Of a stretch of DNA of 64,000 nucleotides, positions 24,986 through 35,076 are shown piece by piece. This DNA comes from Neoroseomonas alkaliterrae (GTDB taxonomy: Bacteria; Pseudomonadota; Alphaproteobacteria; Acetobacterales; Acetobacteraceae), in assembly GCF_014199195.1 (NCBI RefSeq), contig NZ_JACIJE010000008.1:62001-126000 (forward strand), in the 5' to 3' direction. The position numbers and the translations under genes were made by a program. Positions within the stretch are counted from its first letter, which is position 1. Each line of letters starts with the position of its first letter. Under the pieces are notes generated by a model. That model had not been told where the DNA came from and did no database searches. It saw only the letters and a list, made by a program, of their open reading frames with translations.

Positions 24986-25088
24986 CAGGCGGCGGCCGCC
25001 CGCGCCCGTCGCGGGGGAGCGACGGCCCCCCTCTTTCGGCCCCGCTCCGCGCTTCCTATGCTGCGCCGCGTCACGCCGGAACCCCGCC

Positions 25089-25655
25089 ATGCCGCTTTCC
25101 GCCCCAGCCGACCGCGAGCCGATGCATCGTCGCCAGATCGACATGCAGGGCTATCGCCGCGCCGACGGGCTGTTCGACATCGAGGGCCATCTCCTCGACA
25201 CCAAGGCCTACGGCTTCGAGAACGAGGAGAAGGGCTGGCTCGCCCCCGGCACGCCGCTGCACGGCATGTGGATCCGCCTGACGATCGACGACGACCTCGT
25301 GATCCGGGCCTGCGAGGCGGCCTCGGACCACACGCCCTATGCGGTCTGCCCGCAGGCGGCGGGGAATTTCGCGCGGCTCGCGGGCTTGAGGATCGGGCCG
25401 GGCTTCAACCGGGCGGTGCAGGAGCGGGTGGGCGGCGTGCTCGGCTGCACGCATCTGCGCGAGATGCTCGCCCAGATGGCCACCGTCGCCTACCAGACGC
25501 TCTATCCGGTCAGGCGGGCGAAGGAACTGGAACGGGAGAAGCAGACCGGCGTGCGGGAGAAGCCGCGCATCATCGGCACCTGCCTCGCCTATGATCCGGC
25601 GAGCCCGGTGGTGAAGATGCGCTGGCCCTGGCTCAGGCAGGAAGCGGCGGAGTAG
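25089..25655 (+). CDS. DUF2889 domain-containing protein (188 aa)
   Basis: Conserved protein of unknown function. Seen: MHRRQIDMQGYRRADGLFDIEGHLLDTK near the N-terminus, MWIRLTIDDDLVIRACEA, and the invariant VGGVLGCTHLREML that marks DUF2889 (Cys and His could bind a metal). No signal peptide or membrane helix. It follows aroKB at 103 nt on the same strand, perhaps in the same transcript. Ends in a basic, tryptophan-containing tail. Confidence 0.85.
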   Translation: MPLSAPADREPMHRRQIDMQGYRRADGLFDIEGHLLDTKAYGFENEEKGWLAPGTPLHGMWIRLTIDDDLVIRACEAASDHTPYAVCPQAAGNFARLAGLRIGPGFNRAVQERVGGVLGCTHLREMLAQMATVAYQTLYPVRRAKELEREKQTGVREKPRIIGTCLAYDPASPVVKMRWPWLRQEAAE

Positions 25656-25777
25656 CCGCGCGCCCCTCGGGCGGGCGAGGCTTGCGGGCGCGCGCGGAAC
25701 CCGGCGCGGAAGTCCGGCGGGCAAGGGGTGATCCCTGGTCCGCCTGGCCGCATGACAGCGCGCGAAGCGACTGACCG

Positions 25778-25833
25778 TTCGCCGGCTGGCGTGGCGCGCG
25801 GGGTTGCTGGGGGGGCGGCCGCGCGCGGAATCG
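25778..25833. repeat. Dispersed intergenic repeat, copy B
   Basis: Matches copy A (3146-3201) over about 55 nt with roughly ten substitutions and a short insertion in a G-run. It is preceded by a degenerate GCGCGAA...TTCGCC hairpin. It fills the middle of the 225-nt gap between the DUF2889 gene and the convergent methyltransferase-like gene; the rest of the gap holds nothing recognisable. Confidence 0.5.
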
Positions 25834-25880
25834 AGGCCCGATGCCCTGCGCGCAGAGGTCGATCCGTTGTCCGCCGGGCC

Positions 25881-26855
25881 TCAGCCCGCCTTGCGCGCGA
25901 GGCTCGCGTGCCAGCGGATCAGCCGCAGGCGCCCCTCCGCCAGCAGCCGCAGCCGCAGCAGCCAGGCCTCGGCCTCCGCGACCAGGGCGGCGGCCTCGGC
26001 GGTGGCCGGGCGCCCACCCTCCGCCCGCAGGGCGTCGAGCACGGCCGCCCAGCCCTGCAGCACCGCCTGACGGTGGCGCGGCGCGGCATCCTCCACCACG
26101 TTCACGACGAAGCCCGCGGCGGCGAGCGCCTCCTCCACCGCCGCCTCGGCCGGCGGGCCGGCCCGGCCCTCGGCGGCGAGCCAGCGCCCCGCCGCCCCCG
26201 GGAGCCCGTCATCCCGCGCCACGAGGTCGAGCAGGACCAGCTCGCCGCCCTGCCGCAGCGCCGCCGCGGCCGCGCCCAGCAGCGCGGAGGGGCAGCCGCC
26301 GGCGCGGAAGGGCTCGAGCAGCATCGCATGGTGGTGGTAGCCGGGCCGGAAGCCGGGGGCGCCGGCCTCGAAGGCCGCGGCGGAGACGCGTCTGGCCGCG
26401 CCGCGGGTCTCTGGCGAGGCGGGCGGCGGCAGCAGGTCATGGGCCGAGACGAAGCAGCCGCGCGCGCCGGCCACCACCTCGCCCGCCATCCGCGCGCCGA
26501 GGCCGGCCAGCAGCAGCGTATGCGCGGGCGTCAGAGGCAGCAGCGTCGCGAGGCGGATCACCTCCGCGGTGCCGCCGGGCAGCGCCAGCCCCTTGCCCCA
26601 GAGCCGGTCGGCCCAGGCGCGGCGCAGCGCCGCGATGTCGGCCCGCGGCGGCGCCCCCGTCGGCCGCAGCCCGGCGGGCGGTGCCCCGGCCTGCAGCGGG
26701 GGCGCGGCGGCCGGGGTGGCGCGCGGGGGCTGCCGGGCGCGGCCGAGCAGCCTCGCGCCGGAGGTCAGCGCGCGCCGAAGGAGGCCCCGCGGCGGGTCGT
26801 CGGTGTCCCAGGCGCGGGCCTCGGCCACCGGGCGGGATGGCGAGGGAGGCGTCAT
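25881..26855 (-). CDS. Methyltransferase-like protein (324 aa), weakly conserved motifs
   Basis: Resembles a divergent class I SAM-dependent methyltransferase: MWADRLWGKG-type start of the domain (AWADRLWGKGLALPGGTAEVIRLATLLPL), a motif-I-like hydrophobic strand LLLAGLGARMAG followed by ARGCFVSAHD, GYHHHAMLLEPF, and a motif near ELVLLDLVARDDG where a GxGxG loop would normally be. The glycine-rich SAM loop is not intact, so catalysis is doubtful. The N-terminal 80 residues are low-complexity, proline- and arginine-rich. ATG 26855 is preferred; the longer reading is shadow sequence. No partners. Confidence 0.6.
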   Translation of the reverse strand: MTPPSPSRPVAEARAWDTDDPPRGLLRRALTSGARLLGRARQPPRATPAAAPPLQAGAPPAGLRPTGAPPRADIAALRRAWADRLWGKGLALPGGTAEVIRLATLLPLTPAHTLLLAGLGARMAGEVVAGARGCFVSAHDLLPPPASPETRGAARRVSAAAFEAGAPGFRPGYHHHAMLLEPFRAGGCPSALLGAAAAALRQGGELVLLDLVARDDGLPGAAGRWLAAEGRAGPPAEAAVEEALAAAGFVVNVVEDAAPRHRQAVLQGWAAVLDALRAEGGRPATAEAAALVAEAEAWLLRLRLLAEGRLRLIRWHASLARKAG

Positions 26856-26905
26856 GGCCCGAGTCAGCCGCGGCGGGGTGAAGGAAGTCTTGCCCGGCGG
26901 ATGGT

Positions 26906-26936
26906 GGCGGGCGAACGGTTTGGCGATTCGCCCGCC
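26906..26936 (-). terminator. 10-bp hairpin of the CGGGCGAA family
   Basis: GGCGGGCGAA (26906-26915), 11-nt loop, TTCGCCCGCC (26927-26936), perfect stem. In the 244-nt gap between the YbaY/META gene and the methyltransferase-like gene; the rest of the gap is not recognisable. Confidence 0.45.
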
Positions 26937-27099
26937 CGTGTCGCTGGCGAAGCGCCCGGGCGCGACACCGCGAGCCAAACGCGGCGGGCCAGGAATTGTC
27001 TGCGCGCCATCAGGCCGGCAACGGCGCGATGCGGGTTGCCAGGATCGGCTTGCGCCAATGCCGCAACGGCCCGCGCCTCGCCCCGTCGCCCCGCCCGGT

Positions 27100-27843
27100 T
27101 CAGCCCGCGCGGGTCAGGCGCAGCAGGCTCGCGCCCGCGGCGTCTGTCAGGTGCAGCACCGTCCCCTCCATGCGCCAGCCGCGCACGGCCTCCAGCGCCT
27201 CGTGGAAGCGGCGTTCCTGGTCCATCGCGGCCGGGGCGCAGGCCATCTGCGTGCTCGCCATGCGGCCGAAGCGCAGGGCGGCGCCGTCGAGTTCGTAGCC
27301 GCCGGTGAAGCGGTTGCATCCGCCGCTGCCGAAGGCGCGCCCCTCGGCCGAGAAGGTGATCTCGGTGCGCAGGCGGTCCACGACGCCGCGCCCGGCGATG
27401 TCCTCCACGATCCAGGCGGAGCCGACGAGCCCCGCCGGCGCCTCGGCGCGGATGCGGACCAGCGGGACCTCGACCGCACTGCCCGCGCCCTGGGTCAGGG
27501 CGGGCACGATCTGCGCGTTGCGCCACACAGGCCGGCCATCCACCAGCAGGCGGGCCTCGACGGCGATGCGCGCCTGGGGCCGGATGCGGGCCGGGTCGTA
27601 GGGCAGGCTGAAGGGGATGGGGACCTGGCCCTGCACCTCGATGCGCGCCTCGGCGATCCGCTCGGCCGGCGAATCGGCGCGCGAGATGTCGAGCAGCGCC
27701 ACCTCGAGCACGCTGCCGGGCGGCAGGGCGATGCGCTCGCGATAGGCGGCCATGCCGGTGACGGTGTGGGGCTGGGCCGAGGCGCCGCGCGCGGCCGCGG
27801 CGGCGGCCAGCACGGCCAGAAGGGGGCGGCGGGAGGTTCTCAT
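27100..27843 (-). CDS. YbaY-META two-domain secreted protein (247 aa)
   Basis: A periplasmic protein with a signal peptide (about 1-23, cleavage after GASA). The first domain (about 25-130) is YbaY-like: VTGMAAYRERIALPPGSVLEVALLDISRADSPAERIAE and FSLPYDPARIRPQARIAVEARL. The second (about 142-247) is a META domain, VGSAWIVEDIAG, FGSGGCNRFTGGYELDG, MASTQMACAP, as in HslJ heat-inducible proteins and C-terminal domains of secreted factors. Function is likely envelope stress or protein quality control; the family gives no enzyme activity. Followed by a hairpin of the CGGGCGAA family. Confidence 0.85.
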   Translation of the reverse strand: MRTSRRPLLAVLAAAAAARGASAQPHTVTGMAAYRERIALPPGSVLEVALLDISRADSPAERIAEARIEVQGQVPIPFSLPYDPARIRPQARIAVEARLLVDGRPVWRNAQIVPALTQGAGSAVEVPLVRIRAEAPAGLVGSAWIVEDIAGRGVVDRLRTEITFSAEGRAFGSGGCNRFTGGYELDGAALRFGRMASTQMACAPAAMDQERRFHEALEAVRGWRMEGTVLHLTDAAGASLLRLTRAG

Positions 27844-28027
27844 GGGGCCATCCTGGCGCGGCAAAGGGGCGGGGCTGTGGCGGGAAGGCTGCCGCATCCG
27901 GGCGCGGCATGCACGCGGCGGAAGCACCGCATGCACCAGGGGCATCCGCGGCGCGCCTGCCCGCTGCCCGGCGGACACCGCGTCAACCCTTGGTCGCAAG
28001 CATCAGGCCATGGTCGCGCGCGATGCC

Positions 28028-28060
28028 GGGCCGGCGAAGGCGCGAACCCTTCGCCCGCCC
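28028..28060 (-). terminator. Hairpin 3' of the J-domain gene, CGGGCGAA family
   Basis: GGGCCGGCGAAGG (28028-28040), 7-nt loop, CCTTCGCCCGCCC (28048-28060), one internal mismatch. It lies 5 nt after the J-domain gene end in the gap to the YbaY/META gene (221 nt, otherwise featureless). Confidence 0.5.
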
Positions 28061-28064
28061 CGCA

Positions 28065-28760
28065 TCAGGCGCCGAGCAGCAGGTCCCGCGCCGCATTGAG
28101 CCGCGCCGCGAGCCAGGCGCTGCCGCCGCGGTCGGGATGCGCGCTGCGCATCAGGCGGCGATGGGCGGCGCGGATCTCCTCCGCCGAGGCGCCCTCCGCG
28201 AGCCCGAGCAGCGCCAGCGCCTCGGCCCGCGTCAGCGGCGCATCGCCCGAGGGCGCGGAGGGCGCGGCTTCCCGCCAGTCCGGATGGCTGCGGTCGAGCC
28301 AGGCATCGAGCAGCGGCACGCTCTCGGGGTCGTCGCGCAGGGCCTCGTCGCGCAGGGCGATGAGGTCCGTCAGCGCAAGGTCGGCGAGGTCCGCCCCGGC
28401 GAAGCGGCCCGCGAGCACGCGCCCGGTCATGCGGCCGCTGTCATGGTGCAGCACCATCTCGAGCATGGTGGTCGCGATCCGGCTTTCCTGGCCCGGGCTG
28501 GCCTGCCCCCCGCGCGCGAAGGTCCGCGCCGCGCGCCAGGACCGCCACGCCTGCAGGATCAGCGGGGCGAAGAAGGCGAGGGACCAGATCGCCTGCAGCC
28601 CGCGCCCGCTGATCAGCAGCGCCGCGAGCATCACGAGGCCGAGCCCGCCGGCCATCCAGGCCAGCGCCTTCTTCACCGTCGCGACCGAGGCATTGGCGAA
28701 GCCGCGCGCGAGCAGCAGCAGCGCGAGCAGCGTGACCGCCCCGAGGCCGACCCAGGTCAT
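28065..28760 (-). CDS. Membrane-anchored J-domain protein (231 aa)
   Basis: Two N-terminal hydrophobic helices (about 2-22 and 33-55), a cytoplasmic linker, and a C-terminal J domain (about 180-231) with the HPD signature in RSAHPDRGGS. Such membrane-tethered C-terminal J domains recruit DnaK to the membrane. It overlaps the VWA-domain gene upstream (ATGA), which suggests a physical or functional pair. A middle segment, TTMLEMVLHHDSGRMTGRVLAGRFAG, is conserved-looking and may bind a partner. Target unknown. Confidence 0.8.
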   Translation of the reverse strand: MTWVGLGAVTLLALLLLARGFANASVATVKKALAWMAGGLGLVMLAALLISGRGLQAIWSLAFFAPLILQAWRSWRAARTFARGGQASPGQESRIATTMLEMVLHHDSGRMTGRVLAGRFAGADLADLALTDLIALRDEALRDDPESVPLLDAWLDRSHPDWREAAPSAPSGDAPLTRAEALALLGLAEGASAEEIRAAHRRLMRSAHPDRGGSAWLAARLNAARDLLLGA

Positions 28761-29467
28761 CGCGACCGCCCAGGCGCGGGGAGCTGGCCCGCGATCCGCG
28801 CCGCGACCGGCCCCGGCAGGGCGCCGAGCGCGCCGCGCCCGCCCGCGGCATAGACCGCGACGGCGCGCAGCAGCTCCTTCAGCGTGTCGGCGGCCGCCGA
28901 ATCGAAGGGCGCATAGGCGCCGCCCGAGACCTTGGCGATCTGCCGGAAGGCGTTGCCGGCGACCGGGTTGCCGCCCTCGTGGAAGCAGAAGACCGGGGTG
29001 CCGAAGAGGCCGAGCTCGCCCGCGGCGTGGCAGAGCGCGTCCACATCCTCCTCCACCGCGTCGCCGACCAGCACCATGGCGCCGACCTTGTCCCGCCGCG
29101 TCTCGGCCAGGGCATGGCGCAGGGCGCGCAGGATCTGCGTCTGCCCGCCGAGGCAGGCGACGCCGGACATGCGCCGGGCGAGTTCGGCGCCGTCGGTCAG
29201 GAAGGGGGTGGCGGCGAACTCCATGAAGCCGCGCCAGTAGCACAGCGAGACAGCGAGGCCGCCGAGATCCCGCGTGGCGAGGAACATCTCGCCCGTCAGC
29301 GCGCAGGCGCGGTCCCAGGACGGCTGGCGCGAGGCGGTCGCATCCACCGCGAAGATCAGCCGCCCGGGCTTGCCGCGCGCCGGGCGCAGCGCAGGCGTGC
29401 GCGCCAGCTTCTCGAGGAAGGCGGCGACATCCTGGGCCGGGCCGCGGGGGGCGGGCGGGCGGGTCAT
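28757..29467 (-). CDS. VWA domain-containing protein (236 aa)
   Basis: A soluble von Willebrand factor A domain. The metal-ion adhesion site appears as IFAVDATASRQPSW (D-x-T-x-S form) and later the VLVGDAVEEDVDAL strand. No signal peptide, so cytoplasmic. The downstream J-domain gene overlaps it as ATGA. VWA proteins paired with chaperone components can scaffold assembly; the client is unknown. A role in tellurium or metal tolerance, as for TerF-like VWA proteins, is possible but not supported further here. Confidence 0.82.
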   Translation of the reverse strand: MTRPPAPRGPAQDVAAFLEKLARTPALRPARGKPGRLIFAVDATASRQPSWDRACALTGEMFLATRDLGGLAVSLCYWRGFMEFAATPFLTDGAELARRMSGVACLGGQTQILRALRHALAETRRDKVGAMVLVGDAVEEDVDALCHAAGELGLFGTPVFCFHEGGNPVAGNAFRQIAKVSGGAYAPFDSAAADTLKELLRAVAVYAAGGRGALGALPGPVAARIAGQLPAPGRSR

Positions 29468-29598
29468 GGGGCGAAGGTCCGTCTCATGCGCAGCCCCTCA
29501 TGTGAAATGCATCACCCTGCGCGCCAAGGCCTTTCGGCCGATGCTGGCACGATCCGCCCCGGCGGGCTTTACTGCGGAGCAGGAACAGGAGGCCAGGG

Positions 29599-31131
29599 AT
29601 GCAGGGATCAGCAAGGATGGGAGTTCGCGCGGCTGCGCTCGCGACGGTGGCCGGGATCGCGCTGGCCGGGCCGGCCATGGCGCAGAAGCCGCCGGCCGGT
29701 GCGGCCCCGCAACAGGCGCTGCCCACCGCCAAGCCGCCGCCCCTGGGCGCGCCGATGCAGGCGCAGCCCGCGCCTGCCCGGCCGCCGGTGGCGCAGACGC
29801 CGCCCGCCCAGCCGCCGATGATCCAGCCCATCCCGCGCCCCGCGCCCGGCGCCCAGGCGACGGCGCCCGCCCGCGGCGACGAGCCCGCGGTGGTGGCGCG
29901 GCTGCGCGGGCTGCTCGGGCCCGGCGCGCAGATCCACTGGGCCGCCGTTGATGCGCTCGATGCCACGGGCGAGAGCGCGCGCCTGCGCGGCGTCATGATG
30001 CTGCGCGACGGCAAGCGCGCGCAGGCCGAGGAGGTGCTGATCACCGGCCTGCGCGAGGATGGCGTGACCGAGGCCGTGATCCGCGGCTTCACGACCGAAG
30101 ATGGCGGGATGCGGGTGCGGATCGCCACCCTGCGCCTCGCCGGGCTGACGGTGCCGCGCAACCCCGGCGGCGGGCCGCCGCAGCCCGACCAGGTGCGCCT
30201 CGACCAGTTGCGGGTCGAGGGGGTTGAGGTGACGGGCGACAACTCCGTGCGCCTGGGGGTCTTCTCGGTCGAGAACTGGATCGCCGGCCAGCCGGCGCGG
30301 GTGAACCTCGAAGGGCTCGAGATCGGCGGCCTCGATGCCGGCTTCCTGGACACCATGCGGATCGCCCGCTTCGCGATGACCGGGGTGGATTTCGGCACCA
30401 CCATCGCCGCCATCATGGCGCAGCGGACGCCGCCCTCGCTGGTCGGCCGGTCCTCGGTCGAGCTCGACGGCCTCGTCTTCACCGGCGGCGGGCGGCCGGT
30501 GGGCGGGATGCAGGAGCTGCGCGCCGCGGCCGACATCACCCGCACGGACGGCTCGGGCACCGGCACGCTCGCCATGCGTGGCATCCGCGTCGAGCCGATC
30601 CCGATGGTCGGCGAATGGCTGACGCGCTTCGGCTACCAGGCGGTGGACGCCGACATCACCGGCGAATCCACCTACGACGCCGCCTCCGGCCGGCTCGAGA
30701 TCCGCGACCTCACCATCGCGGGGCGCGAGGTGGGCTCGCTCTCCTTCGCGCTGAACATGGACGGCATGACGACGGAGCGGCTGGAGGCCAATGACTTCTC
30801 GCAGATGCGGCTCATCTCCCTCGGCCTGCGCTACGCCGATGCCTCGCTGTTCCGCCGCTTCGTCGCCATGCAGGCGCGCGAGGCCCGCACCTCGGAGGCG
30901 GAGCTGCGCGAGCAGTTCGCGCAGATGGTCGGCGCGGCGCTGAACGAGCCCGGCGCCGCCGCGCTCGACCCGATCCGCAACGCCGTGCAGTCCTTCATCC
31001 GCGGCCAGGCGCAGACGGTCGAGATCCGGCTGAACCCGCCGCAGCCCCTGGGCATGGAACAGATCCAGGGCGCGCCGCCCTCGCCCGCCGAAGCGCAGCG
31101 GATGCTCGGGATCACCGCGACGGCGCGGTGA
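29599..31131 (+). CDS. Large secreted protein, unknown (510 aa)
   Basis: Not recognised. A signal peptide (MGVRAAALATVAGIALAGPAMA, about 7-28) is followed by a proline/alanine/glutamine-rich linker (about 29-95), then a beta-rich C-terminal region (about 96-510) with repeated patterns like LRLDQLRVEGVEV, VNLEGLEIGGLDAG, VELDGLVFTGGGRPVGG and LEIRDLTIAGREVGSLSF. The stacked V/L.G/L strands suggest an AsmA- or DUF945-like beta-solenoid, but no motif settles it. Near the C-terminus there is a helical section (ELREQFAQMVGAALNEPGAAALDPIRNAVQSFI). Divergent from the VWA gene, convergent with maeB. Confidence 0.6.
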   Translation: MQGSARMGVRAAALATVAGIALAGPAMAQKPPAGAAPQQALPTAKPPPLGAPMQAQPAPARPPVAQTPPAQPPMIQPIPRPAPGAQATAPARGDEPAVVARLRGLLGPGAQIHWAAVDALDATGESARLRGVMMLRDGKRAQAEEVLITGLREDGVTEAVIRGFTTEDGGMRVRIATLRLAGLTVPRNPGGGPPQPDQVRLDQLRVEGVEVTGDNSVRLGVFSVENWIAGQPARVNLEGLEIGGLDAGFLDTMRIARFAMTGVDFGTTIAAIMAQRTPPSLVGRSSVELDGLVFTGGGRPVGGMQELRAAADITRTDGSGTGTLAMRGIRVEPIPMVGEWLTRFGYQAVDADITGESTYDAASGRLEIRDLTIAGREVGSLSFALNMDGMTTERLEANDFSQMRLISLGLRYADASLFRRFVAMQAREARTSEAELREQFAQMVGAALNEPGAAALDPIRNAVQSFIRGQAQTVEIRLNPPQPLGMEQIQGAPPSPAEAQRMLGITATAR

Positions 31132-31176
31132 TCCCCGGGGCGCCGTCCGCATCGTGCTGACGGCCTTCCGCCTCAT

Positions 31177-31204
31177 CCCGCGCCGCCGGCACGGTCGGCG
31201 CGGG
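31177..31204. terminator. 9-bp hairpin in a convergent gap
   Basis: CCCGCGCCG (31177-31185), 10-nt loop, CGGCGCGGG (31196-31204). Lies between the ends of the secreted-protein gene and maeB, so it may serve both directions. No U-tract. Confidence 0.5.
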
Positions 31205-31229
31205 CTGATCCCGCCGCGGGGCCGCCTGC

Positions 31230-33503
<2,274 letters not shown>

Positions 33504-33573
33504 GGGCCGAGGATGGCGGGCGGGCGGGGGCGAAGCAATGGGGCCGGCATCCGGCGCGGCCGGCCGCCGCGTA

Positions 33574-34188
33574 TCAGGCGCCGAGATCGACGGGGCGGTA
33601 GCAGCAGAAATCCTGGTCCGGATCGACGGGCGTGAGCCGCCAACCAAGCGTGCGTGCCCAATAGCGCCGCCGGCCCTTCCGGCGCGCCGCGATGGTGCCA
33701 TCGGCCGCCACTGAGATCATCTCTCGGGCAGTGACGTGCAGGCGGCGGAACACGCAGTTCTCGCCGAGGAGCAGCGGCGGTTCGCCGTTGCGGGCCTGCA
33801 ACGCGCGCAGCGCCGGCAAAGGGTCCACGTCCTTGCCGAACAGGCGCAGGCCCGCGACATGCACCTCGGTGGCCTCGCCGGCGACCAGGATGTCCTCGAG
33901 CCCGTCCTCGAGGAAGGTGAGGGCGAGGCTGGAGGGGAACGCGATCGTGCGGCGGTAGCGGAGATCGGCCCCGGAGGCGAGGATCTCGGCCACGAGGTCG
34001 CGGGCGGCGTCCTCCCCGATCCGCGGCGCCTGCTTCGCGAAGATCTGCTCGGCCGAATCCGGGCTCGACCGGTAGTCCGACTCGACGCCGCCATACTCCG
34101 CGGCGTGGCGCAGAGCGGCCTCGGGCGACATCCCGAAGACGAAGGGGCCGAGGCCTTCCAGAGGGCGGATTTCCCAGGCGTCGGTCAC
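33574..34188 (-). CDS. Unknown protein (204 aa) whose start lies at the tRNA-Leu 3' end
   Basis: Not recognised. A soluble protein with LEGLGPFVFGMSPEAALRHA near the N-terminus, a common opening of small uncharacterised proteins in which LGP.xFGMs precedes a helix. A conserved-looking middle part includes RTIAFPSSLALTFLEDGLEDILVAGEA, and it ends DQDFCCYRPVDLGA. GTG 34188 has AGGA seven bases upstream, so it is preferred; ATG 34206 (210 aa) is possible but its A is the last base of the encoded CCA tail of tRNA-Leu. Longer readings are tRNA sequence. No signal peptide. Function unknown. Confidence 0.65.
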   Translation of the reverse strand: MTDAWEIRPLEGLGPFVFGMSPEAALRHAAEYGGVESDYRSSPDSAEQIFAKQAPRIGEDAARDLVAEILASGADLRYRRTIAFPSSLALTFLEDGLEDILVAGEATEVHVAGLRLFGKDVDPLPALRALQARNGEPPLLLGENCVFRRLHVTAREMISVAADGTIAARRKGRRRYWARTLGWRLTPVDPDQDFCCYRPVDLGA

Positions 34189-34205
34189 AGGACGATCCTG
34201 CGCCA

Positions 34206-34291
34206 TGGTGCGGTCGAGAAGAGTCGAACTTCCACGGGGTTTCCCCCACCAGCACCTCAAGCTGGCGCGTCTACCATTCCGCCACGACCGC
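34206..34291 (-). tRNA. tRNA-Leu (anticodon GAG)
   Basis: Cloverleaf in the minus strand: acceptor stem GCGGTCG/CGACCGC, D arm GCGGAATGGTAGACGC, anticodon stem CCAGC/GCTGG with loop TTGAGGT (anticodon GAG, reads CUC and CUU), a long variable arm with GGGG/CCCC typical of leucine, T loop TTCGACT, discriminator A and encoded CCA (34206-34208). It stands 30 nt from the divergent lipB start, so its promoter must lie within the start of lipB. Confidence 0.95.
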
Positions 34292-34321
34292 AAACCCGGT
34301 AGAGGGCGCGGCGTATAGCCC

Positions 34322-34984
34322 ATGCACGCGCCGGCAGCAACACACCCCCCCGAATGGATCGTCGCCGAAGGGCGGACCCCCTACGGGCCCGCCCTCGCGG
34401 CGATGCAGGCCCACATCGCCGCCATCCGCGAGGGGGCGGCGCGGGAGCGCATCTGGCTCGTGGAGCACGAACCCACCTACACCGCCGGCACCTCGGCCCG
34501 GGCCGAGGACCTGCGCGAGGCCCGCTTCCCCGTCTTCGAGGCCGGGCGGGGCGGGCAATGGACCTATCACGGGCCGGGCCAGCGCACCGCCTATGTGATG
34601 CTCGACCTCCAGCGCCGCCACGGCAGCGTGCCGCCGCGCGACATCCGGGCCTATGTCCACGGGCTCGAGGAATGGCTGATCCGCGCGCTGGACCGCTTCA
34701 ATGTGCGGGCCGAGCGGCGGGAGGGGCGGATCGGCCTCTGGGTCGCCAACCGCGCCACCGGCCGGGAGGACAAGATCGCCGCCATCGGCGTGCGGGTGAC
34801 GCGCTGGGTCACCTGGCACGGCGTGGCGCTGAACGTGGACCCGGACCTCACCCATTTCGGCGGCATCGTGCCCTGCGGCATCAGCGAGCACGGGGTGACG
34901 AGCCTGCATGCCTTGGGCATCCCCGCGACGATGGAGGAGGCCGACGCCGCCCTGATGGCCGCCTGGCCCGAGGTGTTCGGCTGA
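34322..34984 (+). CDS. lipB: Octanoyl-[acyl carrier protein]:protein N-octanoyltransferase
   Basis: Transfers octanoyl from ACP to the lipoyl domains of 2-oxoacid dehydrogenases (including SucB, encoded at the other end of the window). 220 residues. Seen: [32 protein letters not shown]151 in [28 protein letters not shown] with acyl-accepting C185, and the C-terminal [13 protein letters not shown] 34322 is 30 nt from the divergent tRNA-Leu, leaving little room for an independent promoter. Confidence 0.96.
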   Translation: MHAPAATHPPEWIVAEGRTPYGPALAAMQAHIAAIREGAARERIWLVEHEPTYTAGTSARAEDLREARFPVFEAGRGGQWTYHGPGQRTAYVMLDLQRRHGSVPPRDIRAYVHGLEEWLIRALDRFNVRAERREGRIGLWVANRATGREDKIAAIGVRVTRWVTWHGVALNVDPDLTHFGGIVPCGISEHGVTSLHALGIPATMEEADAALMAAWPEVFG

Positions 34985-35076
34985 CCGCCGGGGTGTCATG
35001 CAACCCCTGCGTGTTTGCCTTCCGACGCCGCCTTCGGGCATGTAGCCGCAGGAATCAACGCTGGGAGGATCCCGAA

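Noticed and set aside
34207-34323. N-terminal extension of the unknown gene at 33574 back to 34323
   Set aside because: The extra codons are simply tRNA-Leu sequence read in frame.
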